A stretch of 64,000 nt of DNA from Sanguibacter keddieii DSM 10542 (GCF_000024925.1 NC_013521.1:1612001-1676000); one strand, 5' to 3'; shown: positions 9,037 to 17,787, numbered from the stretch's first letter. The notes: generated by a model from the letters alone, not told the origin. A program made the numbers and translations.

Positions 9037-10539
9037 GTGACCAGCTCCACCACGACGGACGCACAGACTCCGTCGACCGGCAAGCGCCGCTTCCGCGCCC
9101 CGTCCTTCAGCGTCCAGATCATCGGGTCGCTCGTCCTCGGCGTGCTGCTCGGCTGGTGGGCCCTGTCCATGGGGACCGTCGACGACGGCACTCCCGAGGG
9201 CGGCGCCAACTGGCTGACCACGACCCTCGACACCATCGGGTCGTCCTTCGTCCTGCTGCTGCGCACCCTCGTGCCGCCGCTCGTCTTCACCGCGATCGTC
9301 GCGTCGATCACCAACCTGCGGCACGTCGCCGACGGTGCGCGCCTCGCTGCCAAGACCCTCATGTGGTTCGCGATCACCGCGCTCGTCTCCGTCGCGGTCG
9401 GCATCGCGCTGGGCATCATCATGCGCCCCGGCCAGAACACCACCCTCGACATCGCCGACGGCTCCGAGCCGGGCCGCACCGGCTCGTGGCTCGACTTCCT
9501 CGACAGCCTGCTGCCGGCCAACTTCCTCGGACTGGGTGCTAACACCAGCACGCAGGTCGCCGAGAGCGGGGCCGTCACGGCCAGCACGTCGCTGTCCTTC
9601 AACGTGCTGCAGATCGTGGTCATGGCCCTCGCGGTCGGCATCGCCGCGCTCAAGGTCGGCCGCAAGGCCGAGCCGTTCCTCACCTTCAACCGGTCGGCCC
9701 TCGAGATCATCCAGAAGATCCTCTGGTGGGTCATCCGCCTCGCGCCGCTCGGCACCCTCGGCCTCATCGGCAACGCGATCGCCTCCTACGGCTGGGACCT
9801 CCTGGCCCCGCTCGGCACCTTCGCCGCCGCGATCTACATCGGCCTCGCGATCGTCCTGCTCGTGCTCTACCCGGTGCTGCTGCGCATCAACGGGCTCCGC
9901 GTCCTCAGCTACTTCCGCGGCGCCTGGCCCGCGATCCAGCTGGCCTTCGTGTCCCGCTCGTCCATCGGCACCCTGCCGCTCACGCAGCGCGTCACCGAGC
10001 GCAACCTCGGCGTGCCCAGCGCCTACGCGTCCTTCGCCGTGCCGCTCGGCGCGACCACCAAGATGGACGGCTGCGCCTCGATCTACCCGGCGATCTCGGC
10101 GATCTTCGTCGCGCAGATCTTCGGCATCGACCTCTCGGTCACCGACTACCTGCTCATCGCCTTCGTCTCCGTGATCGGCTCCGCGGCGACCGCCGGGCTC
10201 ACCGGCGCGATCGTCATGCTCACCCTGACGCTCTCGACCCTCGGCCTCCCGCTCGCGGGTGTCGGGCTGCTGCTCGCCATCGACCCGATCCTCGACATGG
10301 GCCGCACCGCGGTCAACGTCGCGGGCCAGGTGCTCGTGCCGGTCATCGTGGCCAAGCGTGAGGGCATCCTCGACGAGGAGCAGTACCGCTCCGCGACCTC
10401 CGAGGACCTCTTCGCCGACGACGAGGAGGCCGAGGAGATCGTCGACGAGGCGCAGGCCGACGCGGGCACGCCCGTCACGGTCGGCGCTCCGACGGTGACC
10501 GGCGCGCCGGTCCCCGAGGGGCGCGACAAGAACTCCTGA
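9037..10539 (+). CDS. dicarboxylate/amino acid:cation symporter, probable cystine importer
   Basis: A 500-residue member of the DAACS (glutamate/cystine symporter) family with about eight membrane segments plus re-entrant hairpins. GTG 9037 is preferred because GAAAGG lies six bases upstream; earlier starts run through the leader. Diagnostic regions are the serine-rich hairpin SRSSIGTLPLTQR and GATTKMDGCASIYPA. The latter combines the MDG of glutamate carriers with the GCAxIYPA seen in TcyP-type cystine carriers. The acidic C-terminal tail (about 450-500) is cytosolic. The upstream polycysteine leader suggests induction under cysteine shortage, supporting cystine or cysteine as substrate. Glutamate or C4-dicarboxylates remain possible. 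Confidence 0.85.
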   Translation: MTSSTTTDAQTPSTGKRRFRAPSFSVQIIGSLVLGVLLGWWALSMGTVDDGTPEGGANWLTTTLDTIGSSFVLLLRTLVPPLVFTAIVASITNLRHVADGARLAAKTLMWFAITALVSVAVGIALGIIMRPGQNTTLDIADGSEPGRTGSWLDFLDSLLPANFLGLGANTSTQVAESGAVTASTSLSFNVLQIVVMALAVGIAALKVGRKAEPFLTFNRSALEIIQKILWWVIRLAPLGTLGLIGNAIASYGWDLLAPLGTFAAAIYIGLAIVLLVLYPVLLRINGLRVLSYFRGAWPAIQLAFVSRSSIGTLPLTQRVTERNLGVPSAYASFAVPLGATTKMDGCASIYPAISAIFVAQIFGIDLSVTDYLLIAFVSVIGSAATAGLTGAIVMLTLTLSTLGLPLAGVGLLLAIDPILDMGRTAVNVAGQVLVPVIVAKREGILDEEQYRSATSEDLFADDEEAEEIVDEAQADAGTPVTVGAPTVTGAPVPEGRDKNS

Positions 10540-10592
10540 CCGCAGTCTCATAACGAGCGCGTCCTGACGACGTCAGAGACAGCCCGTCCCGC

Positions 10593-10626
10593 CTGAGCCC
10601 GTTCGCCCTCGTGCGAGCGGGCTCAG
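10593..10626 (+). terminator. intrinsic terminator-like hairpin
   Basis: CTGAGCCCGTTCGC (10593-10606) pairs with GCGAGCGGGCTCAG (10613-10626), 14 pairs with one G-T wobble and a 6-base loop, 53 bases after the symporter stop. There is no U-tract, as is usual in actinobacteria. Confidence 0.7.
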
Positions 10627-10696
10627 TGCGTCTGTGCTCGGACGGAGGCGCACCCGGCGACTCTGCGCCCCCGGGAAGCAGTCGGCGGGAGCAGTC

Positions 10697-10993
10697 TCAG
10701 TCCTCGCGCGCCCAGCGGATCCGGATCGGTCCGCGCGCCTCGGTGGGGTCGACGACCTCGCCGCCCTGCGTGATCTGCACCCGCCCCTCGGCGACCAGCC
10801 GGCGCGCGACCCGACGCGTGTCGTCCATGAGGTCCCGCCAGTGGTCGCCGCCGACCGCTCTCGCCGCGTCCGACGGGCAGATCGACGAGGTGTCTGCGCG
10901 CTGGGAGAGGAGGTCGATGATCGTCGCCGCGATCGACGCGTCGTCGACCTTGCTGTGGGGCGCGGCGGGGGTCTGCTGGGTGTCGTCGCTCAT
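10697..10993 (-). CDS. DUF3253 domain protein
   Basis: A 98-residue soluble protein. Residues about 20-95 (SIAATIIDLLSQRADTSSICPSDAARAVGG, then WRDLMDDTRRVARRLVAEGRVQITQGGEVVDP and GPIRIRW) match the DUF3253 winged-helix-like family, often annotated as S-adenosylmethionine tRNA ribosyltransferase-associated or hypothetical. The function is unknown. The fold suggests nucleic-acid or protein binding. It is preceded by the separate minus-strand gene at 11036, with a 42-base gap. Confidence 0.75.
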   Translation of the reverse strand: MSDDTQQTPAAPHSKVDDASIAATIIDLLSQRADTSSICPSDAARAVGGDHWRDLMDDTRRVARRLVAEGRVQITQGGEVVDPTEARGPIRIRWARED

Positions 10994-11035
10994 CTCGTCG
11001 AGTATGCGCCGGCACGGCGTGCGGCGCGCGCGGTA

Positions 11036-11698
11036 TCAGCCCGGCAGCGGCTGCATGCGCTCGAGGAGCGTAGGCACCCCGTCGCCGCCGAGGCGACCGG
11101 CGACGGAGGGGCGTCCTGCCATGGCGAGCACCAGGTCGAGGGTGCTCCCCTCGACGGTCGTCCCCGGTGCGGACGCCGCGTCTCCCGCGCGGAAGCTGGA
11201 GTCGGTCGCGACGAGTCGCAGCCCCTTGGCCATCGACCGCGAGTCGACCGCGAAGTCCTTGCGGACGTACCCCTCCGCGACCGCGACCACCGCGGAGAGA
11301 TCTGGCACGGTGCGGATCCCGAGCGGTTCGCGGACGTCGGCGCCGTGGACGACCACCTCACCGAGCCACGCCCAGAGGTCGCCGGTCGGGGCGACCCGTA
11401 AGTCCACGACGGTGCGGAACTGCTCGAGCGTCTGGGCCGGGGTCGCCCCACGGTGCTCGGCGAGACGTCGGGCGTTGTGCACCGCGGGCCGGAAGCCTGC
11501 CCCGGCGATGCTCCGCAGCCACGCCCACCGGCCGGTGCTCGCCCCGGCGGTGAGGTGCGCGACGACGTCCTCGACCGACCAGTCCGCGCACAGGCTCGGG
11601 GAGGCCCACTGGGCGTCGGTGAGGTCCGCGAGGTCACCGGCGAGGCGAGCCCGCTCCGCACGGATCGCTTCCCAGTGGTCAGCAGTGGTGAGTGTCAT
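11036..11698 (-). CDS. maleylpyruvate isomerase/DinB-superfamily mycothiol-type protein
   Basis: A 220-residue protein of the actinobacterial TIGR03083 family, a DinB-like four-helix bundle. The N-terminal domain (1-150) has LADLTDAQWASPSLCADWSVEDVVAHLTAGA, with the metal-binding His of the HLTA helix, and GEVVVHGADVREPLG with a second His. Mycothiol-dependent isomerases and S-transferases share this scaffold, but most members are uncharacterised. The start is the ATG at 11696-11698, which overlaps the stop of the GH43-like gene by four bases (ATGA), so the two are translationally coupled. Substrate unknown. Confidence 0.8.
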   Translation of the reverse strand: MTLTTADHWEAIRAERARLAGDLADLTDAQWASPSLCADWSVEDVVAHLTAGASTGRWAWLRSIAGAGFRPAVHNARRLAEHRGATPAQTLEQFRTVVDLRVAPTGDLWAWLGEVVVHGADVREPLGIRTVPDLSAVVAVAEGYVRKDFAVDSRSMAKGLRLVATDSSFRAGDAASAPGTTVEGSTLDLVLAMAGRPSVAGRLGGDGVPTLLERMQPLPG

Positions 11699-12666
11699 CG
11701 GAGCGCCCCGAGCAGCCGGTCGCGCTCGTCGGCGGTGATGGCCAGCAGCGACCCGTGCCGTGCCGTCTCGGGCAGCCGTGCCGAGGGTTCGTGGACGAAG
11801 GTGCCCGACGCGGGGTCGGTGGCGGTGAAGAGCGTGCACCCGCGCCCGGTGAACTCGTCGACGAGCAGGAACAGCTCGGTCCCGTCGTGGGACACCGCGA
11901 CCGCCGGTCCCTCGCCGCGCTCGAGCTCGTCGCGCCCCACGTCGACGACGACGGGGACGAACGCCGGGTCGAGCACGTCCGTGCCGCGCTCGACGAACAC
12001 GTGGAAGCCGGTGGTCTTGTCGGGGTCGGCGGACTGGGCGTTCGCCGAGAACCTGTAGGTGACGCCGTCGTGCACGGCGAAGGTCACGTCGATGACGTCG
12101 TGCCCCGGGTCGAGGTAGACGCGGGCGGGGGAGAAGGTCTGGAAGTCGTCGGTCTCGGCGACGAGGATGCGCTGGTGCGACCCGGCGGTGCGGTCGTCGC
12201 CAGGGGCGTAGAGCGCCGACGCCCAGAACACCAGCCAGGTGTCGTCCGCGGGGGAGCGGAACACCTTCGGCGCCCAGGTGTTCCCCGCCTCAGGTGGCGC
12301 GACCTCGACCAGGCGACCGGGCGACCAGGTGACGAGGTCGACGGACTCCCACACCACGATGCTCCGGCTGCCGCGGCGGGTCGAGCGCTCCCACGCGCCG
12401 TCGGTGTGCGCCCGCAGGTCCGTGGCGACCAGCACGAACAGGTCCCGCGCGGTGTCCCGGAGCAGGAACGGGTCCCGGACCGCACGCTCACCCACCTCGG
12501 ACACGAGCACGGGTCGACCTCCGGCGAGGACGTCGAAAGCATCAGGCCGAGGGCCACGGCTGACGGCGAGACGGACCTGCTCGCCGTCGTCCGTGGCAGG
12601 TGTGAAGTACGCCAGCAGGAACGCCCCGTCGGCGGAGAGGGTCGGGGTGTCGTGGGTGGTGCTCAT
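11695..12666 (-). CDS. GH43-like five-bladed beta-propeller protein
   Basis: A 323-residue protein without a signal peptide, so cytoplasmic. Blade motifs are AVRDPFLLRDTARDLFVLVATDL (the acidic base region of GH43/GH62-like propellers), SRSIVVWESVDLVTWSP, NTWAPKVFRSPADDTWLVFWAS and GHDVIDVTFAVHDGVTYRF. The pattern matches proteins annotated as glycosyl hydrolases acting on arabinosides or xylosides. RDP and the APK region are conserved, but activity is unproven. It is the first gene of a two-gene operon with the DinB-like gene. Confidence 0.75.
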   Translation of the reverse strand: MSTTHDTPTLSADGAFLLAYFTPATDDGEQVRLAVSRGPRPDAFDVLAGGRPVLVSEVGERAVRDPFLLRDTARDLFVLVATDLRAHTDGAWERSTRRGSRSIVVWESVDLVTWSPGRLVEVAPPEAGNTWAPKVFRSPADDTWLVFWASALYAPGDDRTAGSHQRILVAETDDFQTFSPARVYLDPGHDVIDVTFAVHDGVTYRFSANAQSADPDKTTGFHVFVERGTDVLDPAFVPVVVDVGRDELERGEGPAVAVSHDGTELFLLVDEFTGRGCTLFTATDPASGTFVHEPSARLPETARHGSLLAITADERDRLLGALR

Positions 12667-12794
12667 GCGGGCTCCGGATCATCGTCGATCGCTGGGTGGT
12701 GGCATCAACCTACTCAACGGCGCGGCCGTGGTGCACGTGTCGTACGCATGCTGGCTGTCGGACGGGGAGGCGCGCCCGTGCGTATCGTGAGCGG

Positions 12795-13232
12795 ATGGCG
12801 CGAGTACTCATCACCGGCATGTCCGGAGCGGGCAAGTCGACGCTGCTCAGAGAGCTGGCCCGGCGCGGGCACCGCACGGTTGACACCGACTACGACGGGT
12901 GGACGGACGGCTCGGGCAGTCCCTGGGACGAGGCTCGGATGTCGCGTCTCCTGGCCGACCACGACGACGTCGTGGTCTCGGGGACCACCGACAACCAAGG
13001 GGTGTTCTACGACAGCTTCGAGCACGTCGTGCTCCTCACCGTGCCGGTCGAGGTCCTGCTCGAGCGTGTCGCGCTGCGCACCGACAACCCCTACGGCCGG
13101 ACGGCGGACGACCAGGAGGAGATCCGGCGCCTCACCACCGAGGTCGAGCCGCTGCTCCGTCAGACTGCGGACGTCGAGCTCGACGGGCGGCATCCGGTCG
13201 GCGCCCTCGCCGATGCCGTTGAGGCTCTCTGA
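12795..13232 (+). CDS. small P-loop kinase-like AAA protein
   Basis: A 145-residue P-loop NTPase starting MARVLITGMSGAGKSTLL, a Walker A (GMSGAGKS) at residues 8-15. It has the Asp/Asp motif VDTDYDGW, a Walker-B-like strand DVVVSGTTDNQGVFY, and the lid VPVEVLLERVALRTDNPYGR. It resembles gluconate/shikimate-type or nucleotide kinases of the AAA_18 type. The phosphate acceptor is unknown. The start is fixed by the P-loop. It stands alone. Confidence 0.82.
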   Translation: MARVLITGMSGAGKSTLLRELARRGHRTVDTDYDGWTDGSGSPWDEARMSRLLADHDDVVVSGTTDNQGVFYDSFEHVVLLTVPVEVLLERVALRTDNPYGRTADDQEEIRRLTTEVEPLLRQTADVELDGRHPVGALADAVEAL

Positions 13233-13305
13233 CCGAGGCCCCAGGCCCAGGCGCGACGGCGCAGGCCCAGGCCAACGATGAGCGATGACAGCTCTGCGGG
13301 CTTCG

Positions 13306-13986
13306 TCAGGACGACGACGTGGTCGTCGCCGCGGTCGTCGCGACCATCACCGACGCGAGGATCGCCGTCTGCACCGCACTGATGGCCTTGCGCACGCTGT
13401 CCGCCGCCCAGCTGCCCTCGGCCACCTGCTTCGCACGCTGCTTGAGCGCCCGCTTGTCCTGACCTGGCAGGGCCTTGTGCAGGGAGTCGGTCGCGAGCAG
13501 CAGTGCGACGAGCGCCGCGGTCGGTGCGTCCGGGTCCTGCCCGACCACGAGCGTCGCCCAGAGGCGCTCGCGGACCGCGTGGCCAGCCATCGGCGAGACG
13601 GGCGTCCAGGTGGTGCTCGGGAAGATGCCCAGCACACGTCGCGTCTCCCGGCGCACCAGCCCGCGGGCCTCGAGGGCTCCGGCCACGGCCTCGCGCAGGT
13701 CCTTGGACAGGCGGGTCACGACGGTGTCGGGCTTGCGCGGCGTGTCCTTGGCGAGGATCGCCAGTCCGCCGTCGAGGACCGGGTGGCCGAGCGGCGGGCC
13801 GGGCACGACGACGACACGTCCCGCGTCGGGCGCTCCTCGCTCGGGGACGGTGATCCGGCCAGCGAGCGACAGGTCGAGCAGCACGCCGCCGGCGAGGCCG
13901 AGCGGGAGGGACGAGCTGTCGAGGCGCGGTCGCCCCGTGGTCTCGTCGAGCATCAGCAGCAAGAAGTCCTCGGTGACGGTCAGCAT
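13306..13986 (-). CDS. GOLPH3/GPP34 family protein
   Basis: A 226-residue protein with the N-terminal signature MLTVTEDFLLLMLDETTGRP, then LGLAGGVLLDLSLAGRI, LAKDTPRKPDTVVTRLSKDLREAVAGALEARGLV and the C-terminal helix KQRAKQVAEGSWAADSVRKAISAVQTAI. This is the actinobacterial version of the GOLPH3/VPS74 fold, whose eukaryotic members bind phosphatidylinositol 4-phosphate. The bacterial role is unknown; membrane association has been suggested. No operon partners. Confidence 0.88.
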   Translation of the reverse strand: MLTVTEDFLLLMLDETTGRPRLDSSSLPLGLAGGVLLDLSLAGRITVPERGAPDAGRVVVVPGPPLGHPVLDGGLAILAKDTPRKPDTVVTRLSKDLREAVAGALEARGLVRRETRRVLGIFPSTTWTPVSPMAGHAVRERLWATLVVGQDPDAPTAALVALLLATDSLHKALPGQDKRALKQRAKQVAEGSWAADSVRKAISAVQTAILASVMVATTAATTTSSS

Positions 13987-14060
13987 GGTCTCGACCCTAG
14001 CGAGACCGGCCGGGTCTCGCGCCCTGTCGGATGTCGGTGGACGGAGCTAGCGTGCCGAGC

Positions 14061-14612
14061 ATGGGACGCATCATCTTCGACACCGCCACGACCATCAACG
14101 GCTGGATCGCCGACGAGCAGAACTCGCTGGCCTGGTTGTTCGCCGTCGAGAACGGGGACGCGCCCGACGAGGGGCTCTTCCCGTCCGATGCCGCCGTGCT
14201 CGTCGAGGGCTCGACGACCTACGAGTGGATCCTCGCGGAGGAGGACATCCTCGCCCACCCCGAGAAGTGGCAGAACTTCCACGGGGACAAGACCACCTTC
14301 GTCTTCACCACCCGCGACCTCCCCGTCCCCGAGGGCGCGGACGTGCGGTTCGTGTCGGGGGCCGTCGCCGACGCGCTGCCCGCGATCCGCGAGGCCGCCG
14401 GGGAGCGCGACATCTGGGTGGTCGGCGGGGGAGACCTCGCCGGCCAGCTCCTCGACATCGGAGCCCTCGACGAGATCGCGATCTCCGTCGCACCTGTCGC
14501 CCTCGCCGGCGGGGCGCCGCTGCTCCCGCGCCGCGTCGAGTCCGACCGTCTCCACCTGGTCTCGGCGAAGGCCGTCGGACAGTTCGCACGGCTGGTGTAC
14601 GAGGTGCGATGA
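14061..14612 (+). CDS. dihydrofolate reductase-family (RibD C-terminal-like) protein
   Basis: A 183-residue protein with the DHFR/RibD-C fold: MGRIIFDTATTINGWIADEQNSLAW at the start, LVEGSTTYEWIL, FTTRDLPVPEGADVRF, then RDIWVVGGGDLAGQLLDIGALDEIAISVAPVALAGGAPLL. These are NADPH-dependent reductases or orphan flavin-pathway homologues. The second member in this window is at 27059. It lies next to the lasso cluster but is GC-rich and oppositely oriented, so it belongs to the flank. Confidence 0.85.
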   Translation: MGRIIFDTATTINGWIADEQNSLAWLFAVENGDAPDEGLFPSDAAVLVEGSTTYEWILAEEDILAHPEKWQNFHGDKTTFVFTTRDLPVPEGADVRFVSGAVADALPAIREAAGERDIWVVGGGDLAGQLLDIGALDEIAISVAPVALAGGAPLLPRRVESDRLHLVSAKAVGQFARLVYEVR

Positions 14613-14681
14613 GCCATGAAGAACGTCTGCGCTTAGCGAGGAAGGGAGTCGTATGGAGAGGCACAGAGGTTTCGCTGGGTT

Positions 14682-15719
14682 CTAAGTTGGCTGCGCCGCG
14701 ATCGCCCAGAGCTCGGAGGTGATCTTCTCGATGTTCGTCACCTCGAACCGCTCCGCACGAAGAAGCAACTCATACTCGTCGGTCGTGCGTTCTCTCCCGC
14801 CGCAGAACGCCAGCATCCTCAGGTCCATCGACGTCGCACCCCGGGCCGCGACTCGATCGGCAAGAGTTTCGACGATCAAGACGCCACCGGCTCTCGCGCG
14901 GCAACGCCGCAAGATGCGGCGGGCGTGCTCGTCATCCCAGTTGTGGAGGACGTTCGACAGCACATAGATGTCGGCAGCGAAGGGCAACTCGTCGAAGAAG
15001 GAGCCTGCAACCATTGTGCAACGCGAGATCACACCAGCGGATTCGAGCCTGGCACGCGCGGACTCTATGGCAGGTGGAAGGTCCAGGAGTGTGCCGCGAA
15101 GCCGGGGATGAGTTGTGAGGAGCGACGCGATGAGCTGCCCCTCCCCACCACCTAGATCGGCGACGTGCCCGGACCCTTTCCACAGACGGAGACGCACCAC
15201 CCCACGTGCGATGGCGGCGCAATGCTCTGCGCGCAAGGAGTTGAAGGTGTCGCCATTCTGAGCCGGCGTGGCGGCGTCTTCGTAGAGGTCGACCCCATGG
15301 GTCGCGGAGTAGTTGGAACCGCCGTGCTCGACGGATTGCGCCAGCGCGAGGAGCGACGCGTCGAGCCGAGCGCCGGGTCCGTCCGCCGTCAGCCAGCGTC
15401 GAAGACCGCTCGGGTCAGCGTCGAGCAGAGTGCGGCCATACTCGCCCAAGGTGATGACGCCGTCGTTCTCGGCGAACATGCCTCTCGCTGTCAGATATCT
15501 TACGACTCGACCTAGAGCCTCCGGGTCGACAGCGAGCGTCCGAGCGATCTGATCGACGGTTTCACAGCCTTCGGAAATCCTGTCGGGGATTCGAAAGGTG
15601 GCGGCCAGCCTCACGGCGATCGAGTCCAACCCGTCGACGGCTCCGGAGAACTCAGCCGGCGTCCACGGGGCACACGTGGCATCGCTGCCCTCGCTCCCAC
15701 TGGACCTCATGTCTTCCAT
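14682..15719 (-). CDS. lasso cluster O-methyltransferase (putative peptide C-terminal carboxyl methyltransferase)
   Basis: A 345-residue SAM-dependent methyltransferase of the plant-type/antibiotic O-methyltransferase family. The N-terminal dimerisation domain (1-150) has a winged helix (QIARTLAVDPEALGRVVRYLTARGMF). The C-terminal Rossmann domain has the SAM motif VADLGGGEGQ and NVLHNWDDEHARRILRRC, where His is the usual catalytic base. It is the last gene of the lasso operon and overlaps the exporter by 13 bases. Lassomycin carries a C-terminal methyl ester, and a dedicated carboxyl methyltransferase (StspM) is known from a lassomycin-like pathway. That role is inferred here; side-chain O-methylation is less likely because the core lacks Ser, Thr, Tyr and Glu. 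Confidence 0.85.
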   Translation of the reverse strand: MEDMRSSGSEGSDATCAPWTPAEFSGAVDGLDSIAVRLAATFRIPDRISEGCETVDQIARTLAVDPEALGRVVRYLTARGMFAENDGVITLGEYGRTLLDADPSGLRRWLTADGPGARLDASLLALAQSVEHGGSNYSATHGVDLYEDAATPAQNGDTFNSLRAEHCAAIARGVVRLRLWKGSGHVADLGGGEGQLIASLLTTHPRLRGTLLDLPPAIESARARLESAGVISRCTMVAGSFFDELPFAADIYVLSNVLHNWDDEHARRILRRCRARAGGVLIVETLADRVAARGATSMDLRMLAFCGGRERTTDEYELLLRAERFEVTNIEKITSELWAIAAQPT

Positions 15720-17353
15720 ACGAGCCCTCCATCCCGGATCTCGATGATCGAGTCAGCCCACTCGAGCTGGCGGTAGTCATGAGAGACCATGACGACAGTG
15801 ACGTCTCTCGGAAGCGCGGCGATGCTTGCCATGACGCTCTCGAATGAGCGGGTATCGAGACTAGAGGTCGGCTCGTCCAGCAGCAGAAGGTCTGGTCGGA
15901 CAGCGAGCCCTCGGGCCAGAGCGATTCGTTGCCTCTCGCCTCCCGAGAGAGTCGCTCCGAGGTCGCCCAGGTCCCGGTTCAGGGAACATGAGTCGGGAAA
16001 GACGCCGTCCAGTCCGACGCTGGACAGGATGCGCAGTATCTCCGCATCAGAAATCTGCGGAACTGCATACGAAACGGCCTCCCGTGCAGTCCCGTGCAGG
16101 ACGGGAGAGTTCTGCTCGACCAGTGCGATCTTGGATCGCAGCTGTCGCAGGTCTTGACCAGAAGGTGTGGACCCCAGGGTTGAGATCGAGCCAGCCTGTG
16201 GGACGTACAGTCCGCACATGAGATTGAGTACCGTCGACTTGCCAGAACCCGAGCTGCCCACGATGAGGCACCGAGAGCCGCGCTGCACCTTGATTGACGC
16301 TGACCTGAGAACTGGCGGTGCCGTGGCGGCGTACGAGAAGTCGACACGATCGAAGACGACCGGGTGGTCTGTCCTCTCGTCGGCAGGGCCCTGCATCGTG
16401 GAAGGTTCGCCGTACTCGTACTCGGCCTCGAGGCTCACGATCTCAGAGATTCTTCGTAGAGAAGCTCGGCCGGCAGCGACCGAGGTGTAGCCCTCGACGA
16501 TGCCACCCAGAGGGACCACGATGTAGGTGGAGTACAGAAGCGCCGACACCAGCTCCGACGTACTTAGACTCCCGTCTGCCACTTGAGAGCCGCCGATCAC
16601 CACGACGGCTATGAGGGAGCCGGTTGCGGCGAGATAGATGCTAGGGGTCGCTGCTGCTGTCAGGCCGGCTCCTCGTCGGGCGGCATCGAGGACCCGCTGG
16701 ACCGAACGCGACAAGCGTTCGGACTCGCGTAGCTCGGCATTTGACGTCTTCACGGTTCGGACGGCGATGAGGACGCTCTCAAGATCAGCGGTGAGGGATG
16801 CGATCCCTGCTTGCTTCTTGGTGGCGACCGCCTGCAGCTGGGATAGAAATATTCCTGCACCCAACGCTGCAATGGCAATGATTGCCACTACCGTGATGAG
16901 CAGGAGCGGGCTGATTGCCGCCATAAGAAGCGCTGCCCCCACAAGGGTAAGAATTCCGATCGCCATGTCAAGATATCCGTGGGTCACAGCGCCCTGGAAT
17001 GCACTAGGATCTCCGACGATCCTCGAGATCAGATCTCCCGAGCGATAGGCGGATAGTGTTTCAAGTCGGGCATGAAGGGCTCGAACCACGACGCGTCTTC
17101 TCAGGGAGCGTGCGGTTTCTTCTCCCGTTACCTCAAGATGGTATCTACCGAGGGTTTCGGTGACGACCTGGACGACAAAGATTCCGACGAGAGTCCATAT
17201 CGCTGGCCAAGCGCTCTCTCTCAGCTGCACCGTCGACACCACCTGTCCTGCGACAAGTGGCTGCATCAGCCCAAAGCCGGTTCCGATGATGATCAGCAGG
17301 GAGGCCCATGCGAACCTGGCTCGGTGTTCGTGAAGGATTTCTCTCATCGTCAT
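15707..17353 (-). CDS. lasso peptide ABC exporter (permease-ATPase)
   Basis: A 548-residue half-transporter. The N-terminal six-helix ABC exporter domain covers about residues 15-300 (ASLLIIIGTGFGLMQPL, AIGILTLVGAALLMAAISPLLLI). The ATPase follows, with Walker A SSGSGKST, Q-loop ALVEQNSPV, signature LSGGERQR, Walker B LLLLDEPTS and the SHDYRQLE switch. It exports the mature lasso peptide and usually confers self-immunity. Its ATG overlaps the protease stop by four bases. No peptidase C39 domain is present, consistent with a separate leader protease. Confidence 0.92.
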   Translation of the reverse strand: MTMREILHEHRARFAWASLLIIIGTGFGLMQPLVAGQVVSTVQLRESAWPAIWTLVGIFVVQVVTETLGRYHLEVTGEETARSLRRRVVVRALHARLETLSAYRSGDLISRIVGDPSAFQGAVTHGYLDMAIGILTLVGAALLMAAISPLLLITVVAIIAIAALGAGIFLSQLQAVATKKQAGIASLTADLESVLIAVRTVKTSNAELRESERLSRSVQRVLDAARRGAGLTAAATPSIYLAATGSLIAVVVIGGSQVADGSLSTSELVSALLYSTYIVVPLGGIVEGYTSVAAGRASLRRISEIVSLEAEYEYGEPSTMQGPADERTDHPVVFDRVDFSYAATAPPVLRSASIKVQRGSRCLIVGSSGSGKSTVLNLMCGLYVPQAGSISTLGSTPSGQDLRQLRSKIALVEQNSPVLHGTAREAVSYAVPQISDAEILRILSSVGLDGVFPDSCSLNRDLGDLGATLSGGERQRIALARGLAVRPDLLLLDEPTSSLDTRSFESVMASIAALPRDVTVVMVSHDYRQLEWADSIIEIRDGGLVWKT

Positions 17354-17787
17354 GGTTCACCGACCGCTGTCCTGCCAACCCGCACTAGAGGCGCATAGGT
17401 GGAGGGCGAGGCTGTCTCGCCGACTATCTCGCCCTCCGACTCGACCCACGCGTGAGCAGCGAACGGCGGTGAGTTCCGGACGCCGACGCACCAGGTAGGC
17501 CATTGCCCGCGCAGCCGGCAGAGAAGTGCGACCGCGATGGAGCGAGGAAGGCACCCCCACCATCCGGCGCATCGCGGACTGGTCGCCACCACGAGGCGAT
17601 AGGCGTGTCCGGTGGTGGTGAGATCGGCAGGCTCTGCGTGACGGCTGAGCAGTCTCAACACGAGCTGCAGATGTGCCGGGCTCGGTCGTGCCAGAAGGAA
17701 GGAGAGCGCGATGACCGCCCGCCGAGGATCTAGTCGGTGGAGCCGAAGTTCTTCCCGTGGCGCGGGCATGGCCATCGGGACTGTCAT
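17350..17787 (-). CDS. lasso leader peptidase (B2, transglutaminase-like)
   Basis: A 145-residue B2 protein. It cleaves the leader from the precursor before or with cyclisation. The Cys protease region is GWWGCLPRSIAVALLCRLRG (nucleophile Cys in GCLPRS), then GVRNSPPFAAHAWVESEGE (His in AHAW, acidic partner downstream). This is the split form, with the RRE in a separate gene. The start ATG at 17785-17787 overlaps the B1 stop (ATGA). Length matches stand-alone B2 proteins (about 140-150). Confidence 0.9.
   Translation of the reverse strand: MTVPMAMPAPREELRLHRLDPRRAVIALSFLLARPSPAHLQLVLRLLSRHAEPADLTTTGHAYRLVVATSPRCAGWWGCLPRSIAVALLCRLRGQWPTWCVGVRNSPPFAAHAWVESEGEIVGETASPSTYAPLVRVGRTAVGEP

Noticed and set aside
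8683-10551. A 622-codon minus-strand frame opposite the symporter
   Set aside because: Low-complexity Arg/Asp/Gly composition and full overlap with a real membrane protein gene and its leader; no ribosome-binding site.
13233-13305. CAGGCCCAGGC repeats between the P-loop kinase and GOLPH3 genes
   Set aside because: Short low-complexity GC repeat; does not form a convincing hairpin or element.
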